A stretch of DNA of 64,000 nucleotides from contig NZ_SIRP01000001.1 of the NCBI RefSeq assembly GCF_011634835.1, positions 248,001 to 312,000 of the forward strand. Reading direction: 5' to 3'. Under the pieces are notes generated by a model that worked only from the letters and a program-made list of their open reading frames with translations, had not been told where the DNA came from and made no database searches. This document shows positions 40,420-48,092 of the stretch, piece after piece. Position numbers and translations under genes: made by a program. The DNA comes from Isoptericola sp. BMS4 (GTDB lineage Bacteria; Actinomycetota; Actinomycetes; Actinomycetales; Cellulomonadaceae). Position 1 is the stretch's first letter. Each line of letters begins with the position of its first letter.

Positions 40420-43017
40420 TCACACCTGCATGTCGACGAACCGCGAGTAGTGCCCCTGGAAGGCGACGGTGATGGTGTCGGTGGGGCCGTTGCGGTGCTT
40501 GGCGACGATGATGTCCGCCTCGCCGGCCCGCGGGGACTCCTTCTCGTACGCGTCCTCGCGGTGCAGAAGAATGACCATATCGGCATCTTGTTCGATACTG
40601 CCCGATTCGCGCAAATCGGACATCTGGGGCTTCTTGTCTCCGCGCTGCTCGGGCCCACGGTTGAGCTGTGACAGCGCGATGACGGGGACCTCGATCTCCT
40701 TCGCCAGCAGCTTGAGCGCGCGAGAGAACTCGGAGACCTCTTGCTGGCGCGACTCGACCTTCTTGCCCGAGGTCATCAGCTGCAGGTAGTCGATGACGAC
40801 GAGCTTGAGGTCGTGCTTCTGCTTGAGCCGGCGGCACTTCGCGCGGATCTCGGTGAGCGACATGTTGGGCGAGTCGTCGATGAACAGCGGCGCCTCGGAG
40901 ATCTTGCCCATCACCTTGGCGAGCTTCTGCCAGTCGTCCTCGCCCATGGAGCCGTTGCGCAACTTCTGCAGATGCACGCGCGCCTCGGCGGACAGCAGAC
41001 GCATCGTGATCTCGTTGCGGCTCATCTCCAGGGAGAAGACGACGGACGTCTGCTGGTTGTGGATGGACGCCGAACGCGCGAAGTCGATGGCGAGCGTCGA
41101 GTTGTGCGTCGGCACCATCCCGCTGCCGGCCAGGTAGAGGTGCGACGGGTGGTCGATCTCGACGCAGCGCACCGGGACCGACTCGACACGGCGCACATCG
41201 ACGATGTAGCGCGACGTGAGCTTCGCCGTGGCGGGGCGACGGCGTTCCTTGTGGACGAGTCGCTTGCGCTCCAGTCCGAACACGTCGTCGTCGGTCGTGA
41301 AAGTGATCGTGAAAGCCGTCGACGACGTCTTGTGCCGACCTCTGACGGGCTTCTCCCACCAGCCCGTGCGATAGCCGAGCGTGTGGAGCAGCTCACGAAC
41401 ATCCTCGGCCAGCCGGCGGCTCGTGACGACGAACTGTGGGCTACCGGTCCTGTTGACCGTGCCGTCGGTGTCGAGCAGCCCAGCCAGGAGCTCACGGCGC
41501 TGCGTCTCGCTGGCGCGCAGGTACTGGGTGGGGATGTGCTTGTTGCCCAGGACGTTCAGCGACCGGAGGATCGCCGGCACTGATCCGTGGTGCTCGTGGC
41601 ACGCCATGCACCGCCGGTGGCCCGAGCTCGGGCCTCCGCAGTCCGGGCAGGCAGGCGCGACGCCCGCGTCCCCGGAACGCGAGACCCTTCCGCCGCAGGA
41701 CCGCCCGCACGTCCGGACGTGCGACAGCTTCGGGACGAACGAGGCACCACAGACCTCACAGCTTCGGTGCTCCACGGCGCTGTCGTCAGGCAGTTGAAGC
41801 TGGTAGAGCCTTGCCCGTCCTGGCCGCGACGCCCGCTCGCCGACCACGTACCCCAGCCCTTCGAGCCGCATCGCGATCTCCGGATCCGCGGACGTGAAGC
41901 GTGCGGAGGCCGAGTGCCCGTCGCCCAACCAGACACCGAGCGCATACGGGTGCAGGGGCAGTTCGGCCTGATCGAGCCGGAGCGCGGACGCCGTCGCGAC
42001 GGAATGGTTGGCGCGGCGGTCAGCCGTGGCACAGCGCACACTCGCCGCGATGTCCTCGGTAGTGAGGATCGACGACTGCGGCTCTTCGCCGTTGCGCACC
42101 CTGCGACGCTGCGCTCGTGTGCTGGTCGCCCACTCGTGCCAGGCGTCGGCGACGATGGTGGTTCCGTCGTCGAACACGACCTCGTAGCACGGACGGCCCG
42201 TCATGACCTCGGTCGCGCGGACGACCGTCGTCGGGGTCCCGTCCGCGGCGACGAGGCTGTCGCCGACCCGGACGTCCCCCATCGTCGTCCAGCCCGACGG
42301 CGTCGGCAGCGGAGTGTCCAGGGCCAGCGCCTTGCCCATTGCCGGCCGCGCGGCGACGACGATCATCTGACCGGGGTGCAGGCCGTTGGTGAGCCGGTCG
42401 AGGTCGGAGAAGCCGGTCGGCACGCCGGTCATGCCCTCGCCGCGGTTCCCGGCGGCCTCGATCTCGTCCATGGTGCCGCCGATGATGTCGGCGAGCGGCA
42501 GGTAGTCCTCGGTGGTGCGGCGCTCGGTGACGGCGTAGATCTCCGCCTGCGCGTTGTTGACGACCGCGTCGACCTCGCCGCCGTCGGTGGCGTAACCGAG
42601 CTGCACGATCTTGGTGCCGGCCTCGACGAGGCGGCGGAGCACGGCGCGCTCGCGCACGATGCGCGCGTAGTAGCCGGCGTTGGCGGCCGTCGGAACGCCG
42701 GCCATGAGGTCGTGGATGTACGGGGCGCCGCCGACGCGCTGGAGCTCGCCGCGCTTGGTGAGCTCCGCGACGACCGTGATGGCGTCGGCGGGCTCGCCGC
42801 GACCGTACAGGTCGATGATCGAGTCGTAGATCGCCTCGTGGGCGGGGCGGTAGAAGTCGTTGCCGCGGATCTGCTCGACGACGTCGGCGATGGCGTCCTT
42901 GGAGAGCAGCATGCCGCCGAGGACGCTCATCTCGGCCGCGATGTCCTGAGGAGGTGTGCGGTCGAAACCGGCGCTCGACGACCCGGCGTACCCCGCCTCG
43001 AGCTCCTCGATCGACAT
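40420..43017 (-). CDS. dnaB: Replicative DNA helicase DnaB with in-frame intein
   Basis: The 865-residue precursor starts at the ATG at 43017 behind GAGGTG. Residues 1-229 are the DnaB N-terminal domain, linker and start of the RecA core, ending RPAMGK. Residues 230-639 are an intein. From Ser640 the helicase resumes STLAIDFARSASIHN, then VVIDYLQLM (Walker B), LSQLNRG and a C-terminal SRFVDMQV. Exteins sum to 455 residues, a normal DnaB length. Splicing is needed to restore the Walker A motif and hence ATPase activity. It unwinds the replication fork as a hexamer. Confidence 0.95.
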   Translation of the reverse strand: MSIEELEAGYAGSSSAGFDRTPPQDIAAEMSVLGGMLLSKDAIADVVEQIRGNDFYRPAHEAIYDSIIDLYGRGEPADAITVVAELTKRGELQRVGGAPYIHDLMAGVPTAANAGYYARIVRERAVLRRLVEAGTKIVQLGYATDGGEVDAVVNNAQAEIYAVTERRTTEDYLPLADIIGGTMDEIEAAGNRGEGMTGVPTGFSDLDRLTNGLHPGQMIVVAARPAMGKALALDTPLPTPSGWTTMGDVRVGDSLVAADGTPTTVVRATEVMTGRPCYEVVFDDGTTIVADAWHEWATSTRAQRRRVRNGEEPQSSILTTEDIAASVRCATADRRANHSVATASALRLDQAELPLHPYALGVWLGDGHSASARFTSADPEIAMRLEGLGYVVGERASRPGRARLYQLQLPDDSAVEHRSCEVCGASFVPKLSHVRTCGRSCGGRVSRSGDAGVAPACPDCGGPSSGHRRCMACHEHHGSVPAILRSLNVLGNKHIPTQYLRASETQRRELLAGLLDTDGTVNRTGSPQFVVTSRRLAEDVRELLHTLGYRTGWWEKPVRGRHKTSSTAFTITFTTDDDVFGLERKRLVHKERRRPATAKLTSRYIVDVRRVESVPVRCVEIDHPSHLYLAGSGMVPTHNSTLAIDFARSASIHNQQTSVVFSLEMSRNEITMRLLSAEARVHLQKLRNGSMGEDDWQKLAKVMGKISEAPLFIDDSPNMSLTEIRAKCRRLKQKHDLKLVVIDYLQLMTSGKKVESRQQEVSEFSRALKLLAKEIEVPVIALSQLNRGPEQRGDKKPQMSDLRESGSIEQDADMVILLHREDAYEKESPRAGEADIIVAKHRNGPTDTITVAFQGHYSRFVDMQV
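41101..42330 (-). mobile_element. DnaB intein, class-3 type, with LAGLIDADG endonuclease
   Basis: The 410-residue insert lies between Lys229 and Ser640 of the precursor. It starts with Ala, not Cys or Ser. Class-3 (WCT) residues are visible: Trp67 in block B (ADAWHEW), Cys389 in block F (VRCVEIDHPSHLYL) and Thr408 in the terminal THN. Initial attack would come from Cys389. Two DOD motifs, LGVWLGDGH and LLAGLLDTDG, keep their Asp residues, so the homing endonuclease may be active. Between them is an unusual Cys-rich insert (CEVCG, RTCGRSC, CPDCG, CMACHEHH) resembling zinc ribbons. Confidence 0.9.
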
Positions 43018-43143
43018 GCCCACCTCGCTCCCCCGGACGTCGCCGGTCTCAGGTCTGTGACCGGACTGGATCCCCTGCTGTCAGGTTCTCGTTCTAGCCT
43101 GAGCCACTGACACCGCGCCTGACGCTAGGCTCGCCCGGCCGGG

Positions 43144-43257
43144 TGTGCAACGAGTGCTGTGGACAGCGGTGTGGACAGTCCTGTGGACAGCGAGCCCCAG
43201 GCTGTGCACGGACGGTGGACAGCCCTGTGCACAACTGGGGATATCGGCTGTGCACAA
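43144..43257. repeat. Cluster of DnaA-box-like repeats between dnaB and the MATE gene
   Basis: TGTGGACAG occurs at 43158, 43170 and 43182, spaced exactly 12 bases. GGTGGACAG lies at 43214, TGTGCACGG at 43203, and TGTGCACAA at 43226 and 43249. The DnaA box is TGTGGATAA/TTATCCACA, with TTGTCCACA common in actinobacteria, so these are close relatives. They fill the leader of the MATE gene and the upstream side of dnaB. They could be a DnaA-responsive regulatory array. Binding is inferred. Confidence 0.55.
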
Positions 43258-43315
43258 CGCTCAGCGTCGCTGTGACCTGCGAGGACGCTGCCCTCAGCCT
43301 GTGGAGGAGAATCAG

Positions 43316-44779
43316 TTGGGTGACGTGCGCCGCACACCTCCCGCGGCCGACGATCCAGACGACGGCCACGGCGAGGACACCTGCGCGTCATCGTCCACAC
43401 CCGGCGTCCACCCGCCGGAGGCGCCGCAGGACCCCTCTGTCCACAGGTCCGGGACGGCACTCGACCGTCGCCGGATCGACCGGGACATCCTCGCGCTCGC
43501 CTGGCCGGCGTTCGGCGCGCTCATCGCCGAGCCGCTGTTCGTGCTCGTGGACAGCGCCGTCGTCGGCCACCTCGGCACGGCGCAGCTCGCCGGTCTCTCC
43601 CTCGCCTCCACGATCCTGCTCACTCTGGTCGGGCTGTGCGTGTTCCTCGCGTACGCCACCACGGCCGCCGTGGCCCGGCTGCTCGGCGCCGGGCACCGCC
43701 GGGAGGCCCTGCAGTCCGGGATCGACGGGATCTGGCTGTCCCTCGGCCTCGGCGTCCTGCTGGCCGTCCTCCTCGCCGTCGCCGCCCCCTGGGCGGTGGC
43801 GGCCCTCGGCGCGCAGGACGACGTCGCCACGCACGCCACGACGTACCTGCGCTGGTCCGTGGCCGGCCTGCCCGGCATGCTCGTGGTGCTGGCCGCCACC
43901 GGCGTCCTGCGCGGCCTGCAGGACACCCGCACACCCCTGTGGGTCGCGTCGTCCGGCGCGGTGGTCAACGCCGTGGGCGACGTCGTCCTCGTGTACGGGG
44001 TCGGGCTGGGCATCGCCGGGTCGGCGATCGCCACCGCCGCCACGCAGCTGCTCATGGCGGCCGCCCTGACCGCCGTCGTCGTCCGCGGCGCCCGCCGGCT
44101 CGGAGCGTCGCTGCGCCCCCACCACGCCGGCATCTGGGCGAACGCCGTCGCCGGCGCCCCGCTGCTGGTACGCACCGTCTCCCTGAGGCTCGCGATCCTG
44201 CTGACCGTGAGCGTCGCCACCAGCCTCGGGCCCGTGACCCTCGCGGCGAACCAGGTCGTCAACAGCCTGTGGGGGCTCGCGGCCTTCGCCCTGGACGCCC
44301 TCGCCATCGCCGGCCAGGCGCTCATCGGGCACGGGCTCGGCTCCGGCGATACCGTCCGCGTGCGAGCCCTGCTGCGCCGCTCCCTGCAGTGGGGCGTCGG
44401 CGCGGGAGTCGTCGTCGGCGTCGTCTTCGCCGCCGGCGGCTGGTGGCTCGCGCCGCTCTTCACCCCGGACCCCGAGGTGCGCGCCGCGGCCGCCGCCGGG
44501 CTGCTCGTGTGCGGGCTGTGCATGCCGATGGCCGGGTGGGTGTTCGTGCTCGACGGCGTCCTCATCGGCGCCGGCGACGGCCGCTACCTCGCCTGGGCCG
44601 GGATGCTGACACTCGTCGTGTACGCCCCGTTCGCGCTCGCCGTCCGCGCCTGGGCGCCCGACGGCGCCGCGGGGCTCGCCTGGCTGTGGGCCGCGTTCGC
44701 GGGCGTCTTCATGCTCGCCCGCGCCGTCACGACCGGAGTGCGCGCCCGCGGGGACCGCTGGATGGTCACGGGAGCCTGA
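43316..44779 (+). CDS. MATE-family efflux transporter (DinF-like)
   Basis: The 487-residue protein has 12 hydrophobic segments beginning near residue 60 (DILALAWPAFGALIAEPLFVLVDSAVVGHLGTAQLAGLSLA). This is the typical MATE start with PLFVLVDSAVVGHLG. The start chosen is the TTG at 43316 because GGAGGAGA lies seven bases upstream. Longer versions would run through the DnaA-like repeats. MATE exporters expel drugs or metabolites using Na+ or H+ gradients. It is divergent from dnaB. Confidence 0.85.
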   Translation: MGDVRRTPPAADDPDDGHGEDTCASSSTPGVHPPEAPQDPSVHRSGTALDRRRIDRDILALAWPAFGALIAEPLFVLVDSAVVGHLGTAQLAGLSLASTILLTLVGLCVFLAYATTAAVARLLGAGHRREALQSGIDGIWLSLGLGVLLAVLLAVAAPWAVAALGAQDDVATHATTYLRWSVAGLPGMLVVLAATGVLRGLQDTRTPLWVASSGAVVNAVGDVVLVYGVGLGIAGSAIATAATQLLMAAALTAVVVRGARRLGASLRPHHAGIWANAVAGAPLLVRTVSLRLAILLTVSVATSLGPVTLAANQVVNSLWGLAAFALDALAIAGQALIGHGLGSGDTVRVRALLRRSLQWGVGAGVVVGVVFAAGGWWLAPLFTPDPEVRAAAAAGLLVCGLCMPMAGWVFVLDGVLIGAGDGRYLAWAGMLTLVVYAPFALAVRAWAPDGAAGLAWLWAAFAGVFMLARAVTTGVRARGDRWMVTGA

Positions 44780-44804
44780 CCTCCGTCACACCACCCCCAC
44801 CCCA

Positions 44805-44863
44805 CCGGTGGTTCTGACGTGTCGCACAATGCCCGTCATTGCGCGACCGATCAGGACCACCGG
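44805..44863. repeat. Long hairpin repeat, copy 1 (CCGGTGGTTCTGACGT type)
   Basis: CCGGTGGTTCTGA at 44805-44817 pairs with 44851-44863 with one wobble. An inner stem GTCGCACAATG pairs with CATTGCGCGAC, giving a hairpin of about 24 pairs with a five-base loop. It follows the MATE stop by 25 bases and shares its outer arms with a second element at 45979. It could act as a terminator. Confidence 0.6.
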
Positions 44864-44879
44864 CGAGCGGGAGAGGTGG

Positions 44880-44888
44880 TTGTCCACA
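44880..44888 (+). promoter_or_regulatory. Perfect DnaA-box-like nonamer
   Basis: TTGTCCACA matches the actinobacterial DnaA box exactly. It lies 39 bases before the AbiEi-like gene and 1.6 kb from the repeat cluster beside dnaB. A single match could be chance. Confidence 0.35.
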
Positions 44889-44926
44889 GGCCTCGGCGCA
44901 GGGCCGCGAACCTCTGGTCAGATCTC

Positions 44927-45943
44927 ATGGTGCGCACCCCGGACGTCCTGCCCCCGGAGCTCCTCGCCGTCGCACGCGCGCAGGAGGGGCTCGTCGACGT
45001 CTCGCAGTGCGAGCGAGCAGGAGTGTCGCGCTCCCGCATCGCCAGGGCGGCAGGCGCCGGCCGGGTCACCCGCGTTCTGCCCGGCGTGTACGACCTGTGT
45101 CCGACGCCGCTGCTCGACCGCACCCACGACCCCGACCGCGCACGCGGAGACCTGTTCGAGCACCGTCGCCGTCGGGCGGCCTGGCGGGGGTTGCTCGCCC
45201 ACGGGCCAGCAGCCGTCGCAGTCGGGCAGACCGCCCTCGTGCTGCACGGGGTCCAAGGGCTTCCAGCCGCACCGAGGATCGACATCGCCCGGGTCGATCG
45301 TCGCCCGCGCGCCGCCCGGCAAGGCGTTGCGCTGCGTCGCTTCACCAGCCCTCGATACTTCGAGACCATCGGCGACCGGCTCGTCGTACCCGTCGAACAT
45401 GCGCTGGCACAGGCCGTACCCGAGCTCGACCGGATGCACGCCGTCGCCGCGATGGACAGCGCGCTGTACCAGCGCAAAGTGGACGCCACCGGACTGGGCC
45501 GCGCACACGACCTCGCCCGGGGACGGCGCGGAGTCGGCAAGACGCACGAGTGGTGGGATCTCGCCGACACCCGTGCGGAGTCACCCGCCGAGACCCGAGC
45601 GCGCCTCGGCTTCCTCGACGAGGGAGTACCTCCCGACACGCTGCAGCAGGTCTTCCTCGGCCCTGGCCCGGACGACAGGGCTCGCGTCGACCTGGCCTGG
45701 TGGCTCGGTCGAGGTCGCTGGCTCATCTGCGAGATCGACGGGCACGACGCCCACTCCATGACGAAGGCGCTCTACCGCGACCGTGCCCGCCAGAACAACC
45801 TCGTCGACGCGGGGCATCTGGTATTCCGCTTCACCGGCCGCGAGGCGGATGCCGGGGTACCGGCCCGTGTGCTGGCACCACGACTCCGGTCAACCGGGTG
45901 GCGACCCGACCAGGCTTTTCCTCGGGGCCCCTTCCAGCTCTGA
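44927..45943 (+). CDS. AbiEi-like N-terminal domain / endonuclease-like (DUF559-type) protein
   Basis: The 338-residue protein starts at the ATG at 44927. Residues about 10-70 (ELLAVARAQEGLVDVSQCER, AGVSRSRIARAAGAGRVTRV, LPGVYDL) form the winged-helix domain of AbiEi type IV antitoxins. The C-terminal part (DLAWWLGRGRWLICEIDGHD, LYRDRARQNNLVDAGHLVFR) resembles the PD-(D/E)xK-like DUF559 domain. No AbiEii toxin is adjacent, so it belongs to the common solitary actinobacterial group of unknown role. Two related hairpin repeats flank it. Confidence 0.75.
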   Translation: MVRTPDVLPPELLAVARAQEGLVDVSQCERAGVSRSRIARAAGAGRVTRVLPGVYDLCPTPLLDRTHDPDRARGDLFEHRRRRAAWRGLLAHGPAAVAVGQTALVLHGVQGLPAAPRIDIARVDRRPRAARQGVALRRFTSPRYFETIGDRLVVPVEHALAQAVPELDRMHAVAAMDSALYQRKVDATGLGRAHDLARGRRGVGKTHEWWDLADTRAESPAETRARLGFLDEGVPPDTLQQVFLGPGPDDRARVDLAWWLGRGRWLICEIDGHDAHSMTKALYRDRARQNNLVDAGHLVFRFTGREADAGVPARVLAPRLRSTGWRPDQAFPRGPFQL

Positions 45944-45978
45944 CCCCTCCCGGGCCCACCGACCCTCCCCGGACCCGT

Positions 45979-46035
45979 CGGTGGTTCTGACGTCTCGTGA
46001 AATCGCGCATATATCGCGACACGTCAGAACCACCG
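45979..46035. repeat. Long hairpin repeat, copy 2 (CGGTGGTTCTGACGT type)
   Basis: CGGTGGTTCTGACGT at 45979-45993 pairs perfectly with ACGTCAGAACCACCG at 46021-46035. The enclosed part is AT-richer and partly complementary (TCG..CGA). The arms match those of copy 1 at 44805. It lies 36 bases after the AbiEi-like gene, between convergent genes. Confidence 0.65.
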
Positions 46036-46084
46036 GCGGCGGGCGAGAGGGCGGCGGTACGGCAGGACGGGCGCGGGGACGGCG

Positions 46085-46115
46085 ACGGCCCGGCCCCTGG
46101 CGGGGACCGGGCCGT
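46085..46115 (-). terminator. Terminator of the rpsF-ssb-rpsR-rplI operon
   Basis: ACGGCCCGG at 46085-46093 pairs with CCGGGCCGT at 46107-46115, with an inner CCCC/GGGG stem and an A bulge. It lies 22 bases after the rplI stop. Confidence 0.6.
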
Positions 46116-46136
46116 GGTGCGTCAGGCGTCAGGCGT

Positions 46137-46583
46137 TCAGCCGGCGACGACCTTGACGGCGATCTTCGCCGACACCTCGGGGTGCAGGCGGATCTTCACG
46201 GTGTACTCGCCGGTCGACTTGATCGGCTGACCGATCTCGATCTTGCGCTTGTCGACCTTGGTGCCCTCGGCCTCGACCGCAGCGGCGATGTCCGCCGTGG
46301 TGACGGCACCGAACAGGCGGCCGGACTCGCCCGCGTGGGCGGTCACGACGACCTGCTTGGCCTCGATCGAGTCGGCCGCGGCCTTCGCCTCGTCGAGCGT
46401 CGCGATCTCACGGGCCTTGCGGGCCTTGCGGATCGCGGAGACCTGCGACTCCGCACCCTTGGTCCACGGGGTGGCCAGACGGCGCGGGACGAGGAAGTTG
46501 CGGGCGTACCCGTCCTTCACCTCGACGACGTCGCCGGGCTCACCGAGACCGGTGACCTCGTGCGTCAGGATCAGCTTTGCCAT
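46137..46583 (-). CDS. rplI: 50S ribosomal protein bL9
   Basis: The 148-residue protein begins [20 protein letters not shown] with the L9 signature [18 protein letters not shown] connecting helix and the C-terminal domain ending [12 protein letters not shown] follow. Length is normal. It is the last gene of the operon, 20 bases after rpsR, with GGAAGGGA upstream of the start. Confidence 0.97.
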   Translation of the reverse strand: MAKLILTHEVTGLGEPGDVVEVKDGYARNFLVPRRLATPWTKGAESQVSAIRKARKAREIATLDEAKAAADSIEAKQVVVTAHAGESGRLFGAVTTADIAAAVEAEGTKVDKRKIEIGQPIKSTGEYTVKIRLHPEVSAKIAVKVVAG

Positions 46584-46603
46584 GATTCAGTGATCCCTTC
46601 CGG

Positions 46604-46840
46604 TCAGCGGGCCGACGACGAGTACGGCAGCAGGGCCATCTCGCGCGCGTTCTTGACGGCCTTGGCGATCTGGCGCTGCTCCTGGACGGAGACGCCGGTG
46701 ACGCGACGGGCACGGATCTTGCCGCGGTCGGAGATGAACTTCCGCAGCAGGACGGTGTCCTTGTAGTCGACGGACTCGATCTTCGCCGTCTTGAGCGGGT
46801 TGGCCTTCTTCTTGGGCTTACGCACCACAGGCTTCGCCAT
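46604..46840 (-). CDS. rpsR: 30S ribosomal protein bS18
   Basis: The 78-residue protein contains the S18 signature: [20 protein letters not shown] followed by [20 protein letters not shown]. It lacks the Cys residues of the zinc-binding paralogue class, so it is a C-minus form. GAAGGAG lies eight bases before the ATG at 46840. Confidence 0.97.
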   Translation of the reverse strand: MAKPVVRKPKKKANPLKTAKIESVDYKDTVLLRKFISDRGKIRARRVTGVSVQEQRQIAKAVKNAREMALLPYSSSAR

Positions 46841-46929
46841 GGTGTTGCTCCTTCACAGGTGCAGTCCCGACCGGCCGCGCGAGGCGGCCGGCGAACCGGG
46901 ACGGGATGATCTGGGGTGTGGGCGGTCGA

Positions 46930-47472
46930 TCAGAACGGCGGCTCGTCCGAGAACCCGCCGCCCGACGACGCGGGGCCTGCCGTGGCCCACGGGTCGTTGC
47001 TCTGCTGACCGCCGGAGGAACCGAACCCTCCACCGGGCTGGCCACCCTGGGGACCGCCGAAGCCGCCCCCCTGCTGGCCGCCGCCGAAGCCGCCACCGCC
47101 ACCGGAACGCTGCATGCGGGTGACCTTCGCCGAGGCGTACCTCAGCGACGGGCCGACCTCGTCGACCTGCAGCTCGAAGACGGTGCGCTTCTCCCCCTCG
47201 CGGGTCTCGTACGAGCGCTGCTGAAGACGGCCCTGCACGACGACGCGCATGCCCTTCGTCAGCGACTCGGCGACGTTCTCCGCGGCGTCGCGCCAGACCG
47301 AGCAGGAGAGGAACAGCGCCTCGCCGTCCTTCCACTCGTTGGTCTGCCGGTCGAACGTGCGCGGCGTGGACGCGATGCGGAAGTTGGCGACGGCAGCACC
47401 TGACGGGGTGAAGCGCAGCTCCGGGTCCGCAACCAGGTTTCCGACGACCGTGATGACGGTCTCTCCAGCCAT
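46930..47472 (-). CDS. ssb: Single-stranded DNA-binding protein
   Basis: The 180-residue protein has an OB fold at residues 1-115 ([54 protein letters not shown]). A Gly/Gln-rich linker and the acidic tip DEPPF follow. The tip recruits replication and repair partners. Start at the ATG at 47472 behind GAAGGAG. It lies between rpsF and rpsR, the usual actinobacterial order. Confidence 0.97.
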   Translation of the reverse strand: MAGETVITVVGNLVADPELRFTPSGAAVANFRIASTPRTFDRQTNEWKDGEALFLSCSVWRDAAENVAESLTKGMRVVVQGRLQQRSYETREGEKRTVFELQVDEVGPSLRYASAKVTRMQRSGGGGGFGGGQQGGGFGGPQGGQPGGGFGSSGGQQSNDPWATAGPASSGGGFSDEPPF

Positions 47473-47500
47473 GCCAAGCTCCTTCGTTCGTTCCGCGCGT

Positions 47501-47539
47501 GTGCGACTGCCTAGTGCGAGTGCATAGTGCGACTACCTA
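47501..47539. repeat. 13-bp tandem repeat upstream of ssb
   Basis: GTGCGACTGCCTA, GTGCGAGTGCATA and GTGCGACTACCTA follow each other without gap, and a degraded GGGCGA follows. They lie 29-67 bases before the ssb start in the 166-base rpsF-ssb gap. CTA-containing units could supply -10-like hexamers or bind a regulator; function is unknown. Confidence 0.6.
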
Positions 47540-47638
47540 GGGCGATCCCATCACGGGGTGGTGACATCCGGAAGGCGTCCGCGCGGGAGGCCTTCCGGGT
47601 TCGTCGCCCGGACGGGAGGGAGAGTCGGTTCGAGTGGA

Positions 47639-47929
47639 TCAGCGAGCGTCCGTGCGCAGGATCTTGGTGCGCAGCACGGCCTCGTTCAGGCCGAGCTGGC
47701 GGTCCAGCTCCTTCGCGGTGTCCGGCGTCGAGGTGAAGTCGACGACGGCGTAGATGCCCTCGGAACGCTTGTTGATGTCGTACGCCATACGGCGACGACC
47801 CCAGATGTCGACCTTGTCGACGGAACCACCCTCGGTCGAGATGACCGTCAGGTACTTGTCCAGCGACGGGGCCACGGTGCGCTCCTCGACCTCCGGGTCC
47901 AGGATCACCATCAGCTCGTACTGACGCAT
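47639..47929 (-). CDS. rpsF: 30S ribosomal protein bS6
   Basis: The 96-residue protein begins [20 protein letters not shown] and contains the S6 signature [20 protein letters not shown]. The usual acidic tail is absent, as in other actinobacteria. AGAGGAGG lies about 10 bases upstream of the ATG at 47929. It is the first gene of the ribosomal/ssb operon. Confidence 0.96.
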   Translation of the reverse strand: MRQYELMVILDPEVEERTVAPSLDKYLTVISTEGGSVDKVDIWGRRRMAYDINKRSEGIYAVVDFTSTPDTAKELDRQLGLNEAVLRTKILRTDAR

Positions 47930-47960
47930 GTGTTCAACCCACCTCCTCTGGTCTTCGCGG

Positions 47961-48029
47961 TCACGGTCGTTCCGTGACAGGAGGGTTCTTGCGTGCGTCG
48001 GCCGCACTCCACGGTCATCAGGACCGTGG
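47961..48029 (-). promoter_or_regulatory. Two hairpins in the rpsF leader
   Basis: CCACGGTC/GACCGTGG (48009-48029) is a perfect eight-pair hairpin with a five-base loop. GTCACGG/CCGTGAC further down (about 47963-47981) is a perfect seven-pair hairpin. Many bacteria regulate rpsF through an S6:S18-binding leader RNA. The consensus could not be verified here, so the functional link is a suggestion. Confidence 0.35.
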
Positions 48030-48092
48030 GCACAGCCAGTCCACCAGAGTACCCGTCGGAGGGGACTCTGCGGTAATCGGGGCGGCGGCGGC

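Noticed and set aside
43145-43315. Extended N-terminus of the MATE protein through the DnaA-like repeats
   Set aside because: The extension is rich in Trp, Cys and Gln with no transporter similarity, and GGAGGAGA points to the TTG at 43316.
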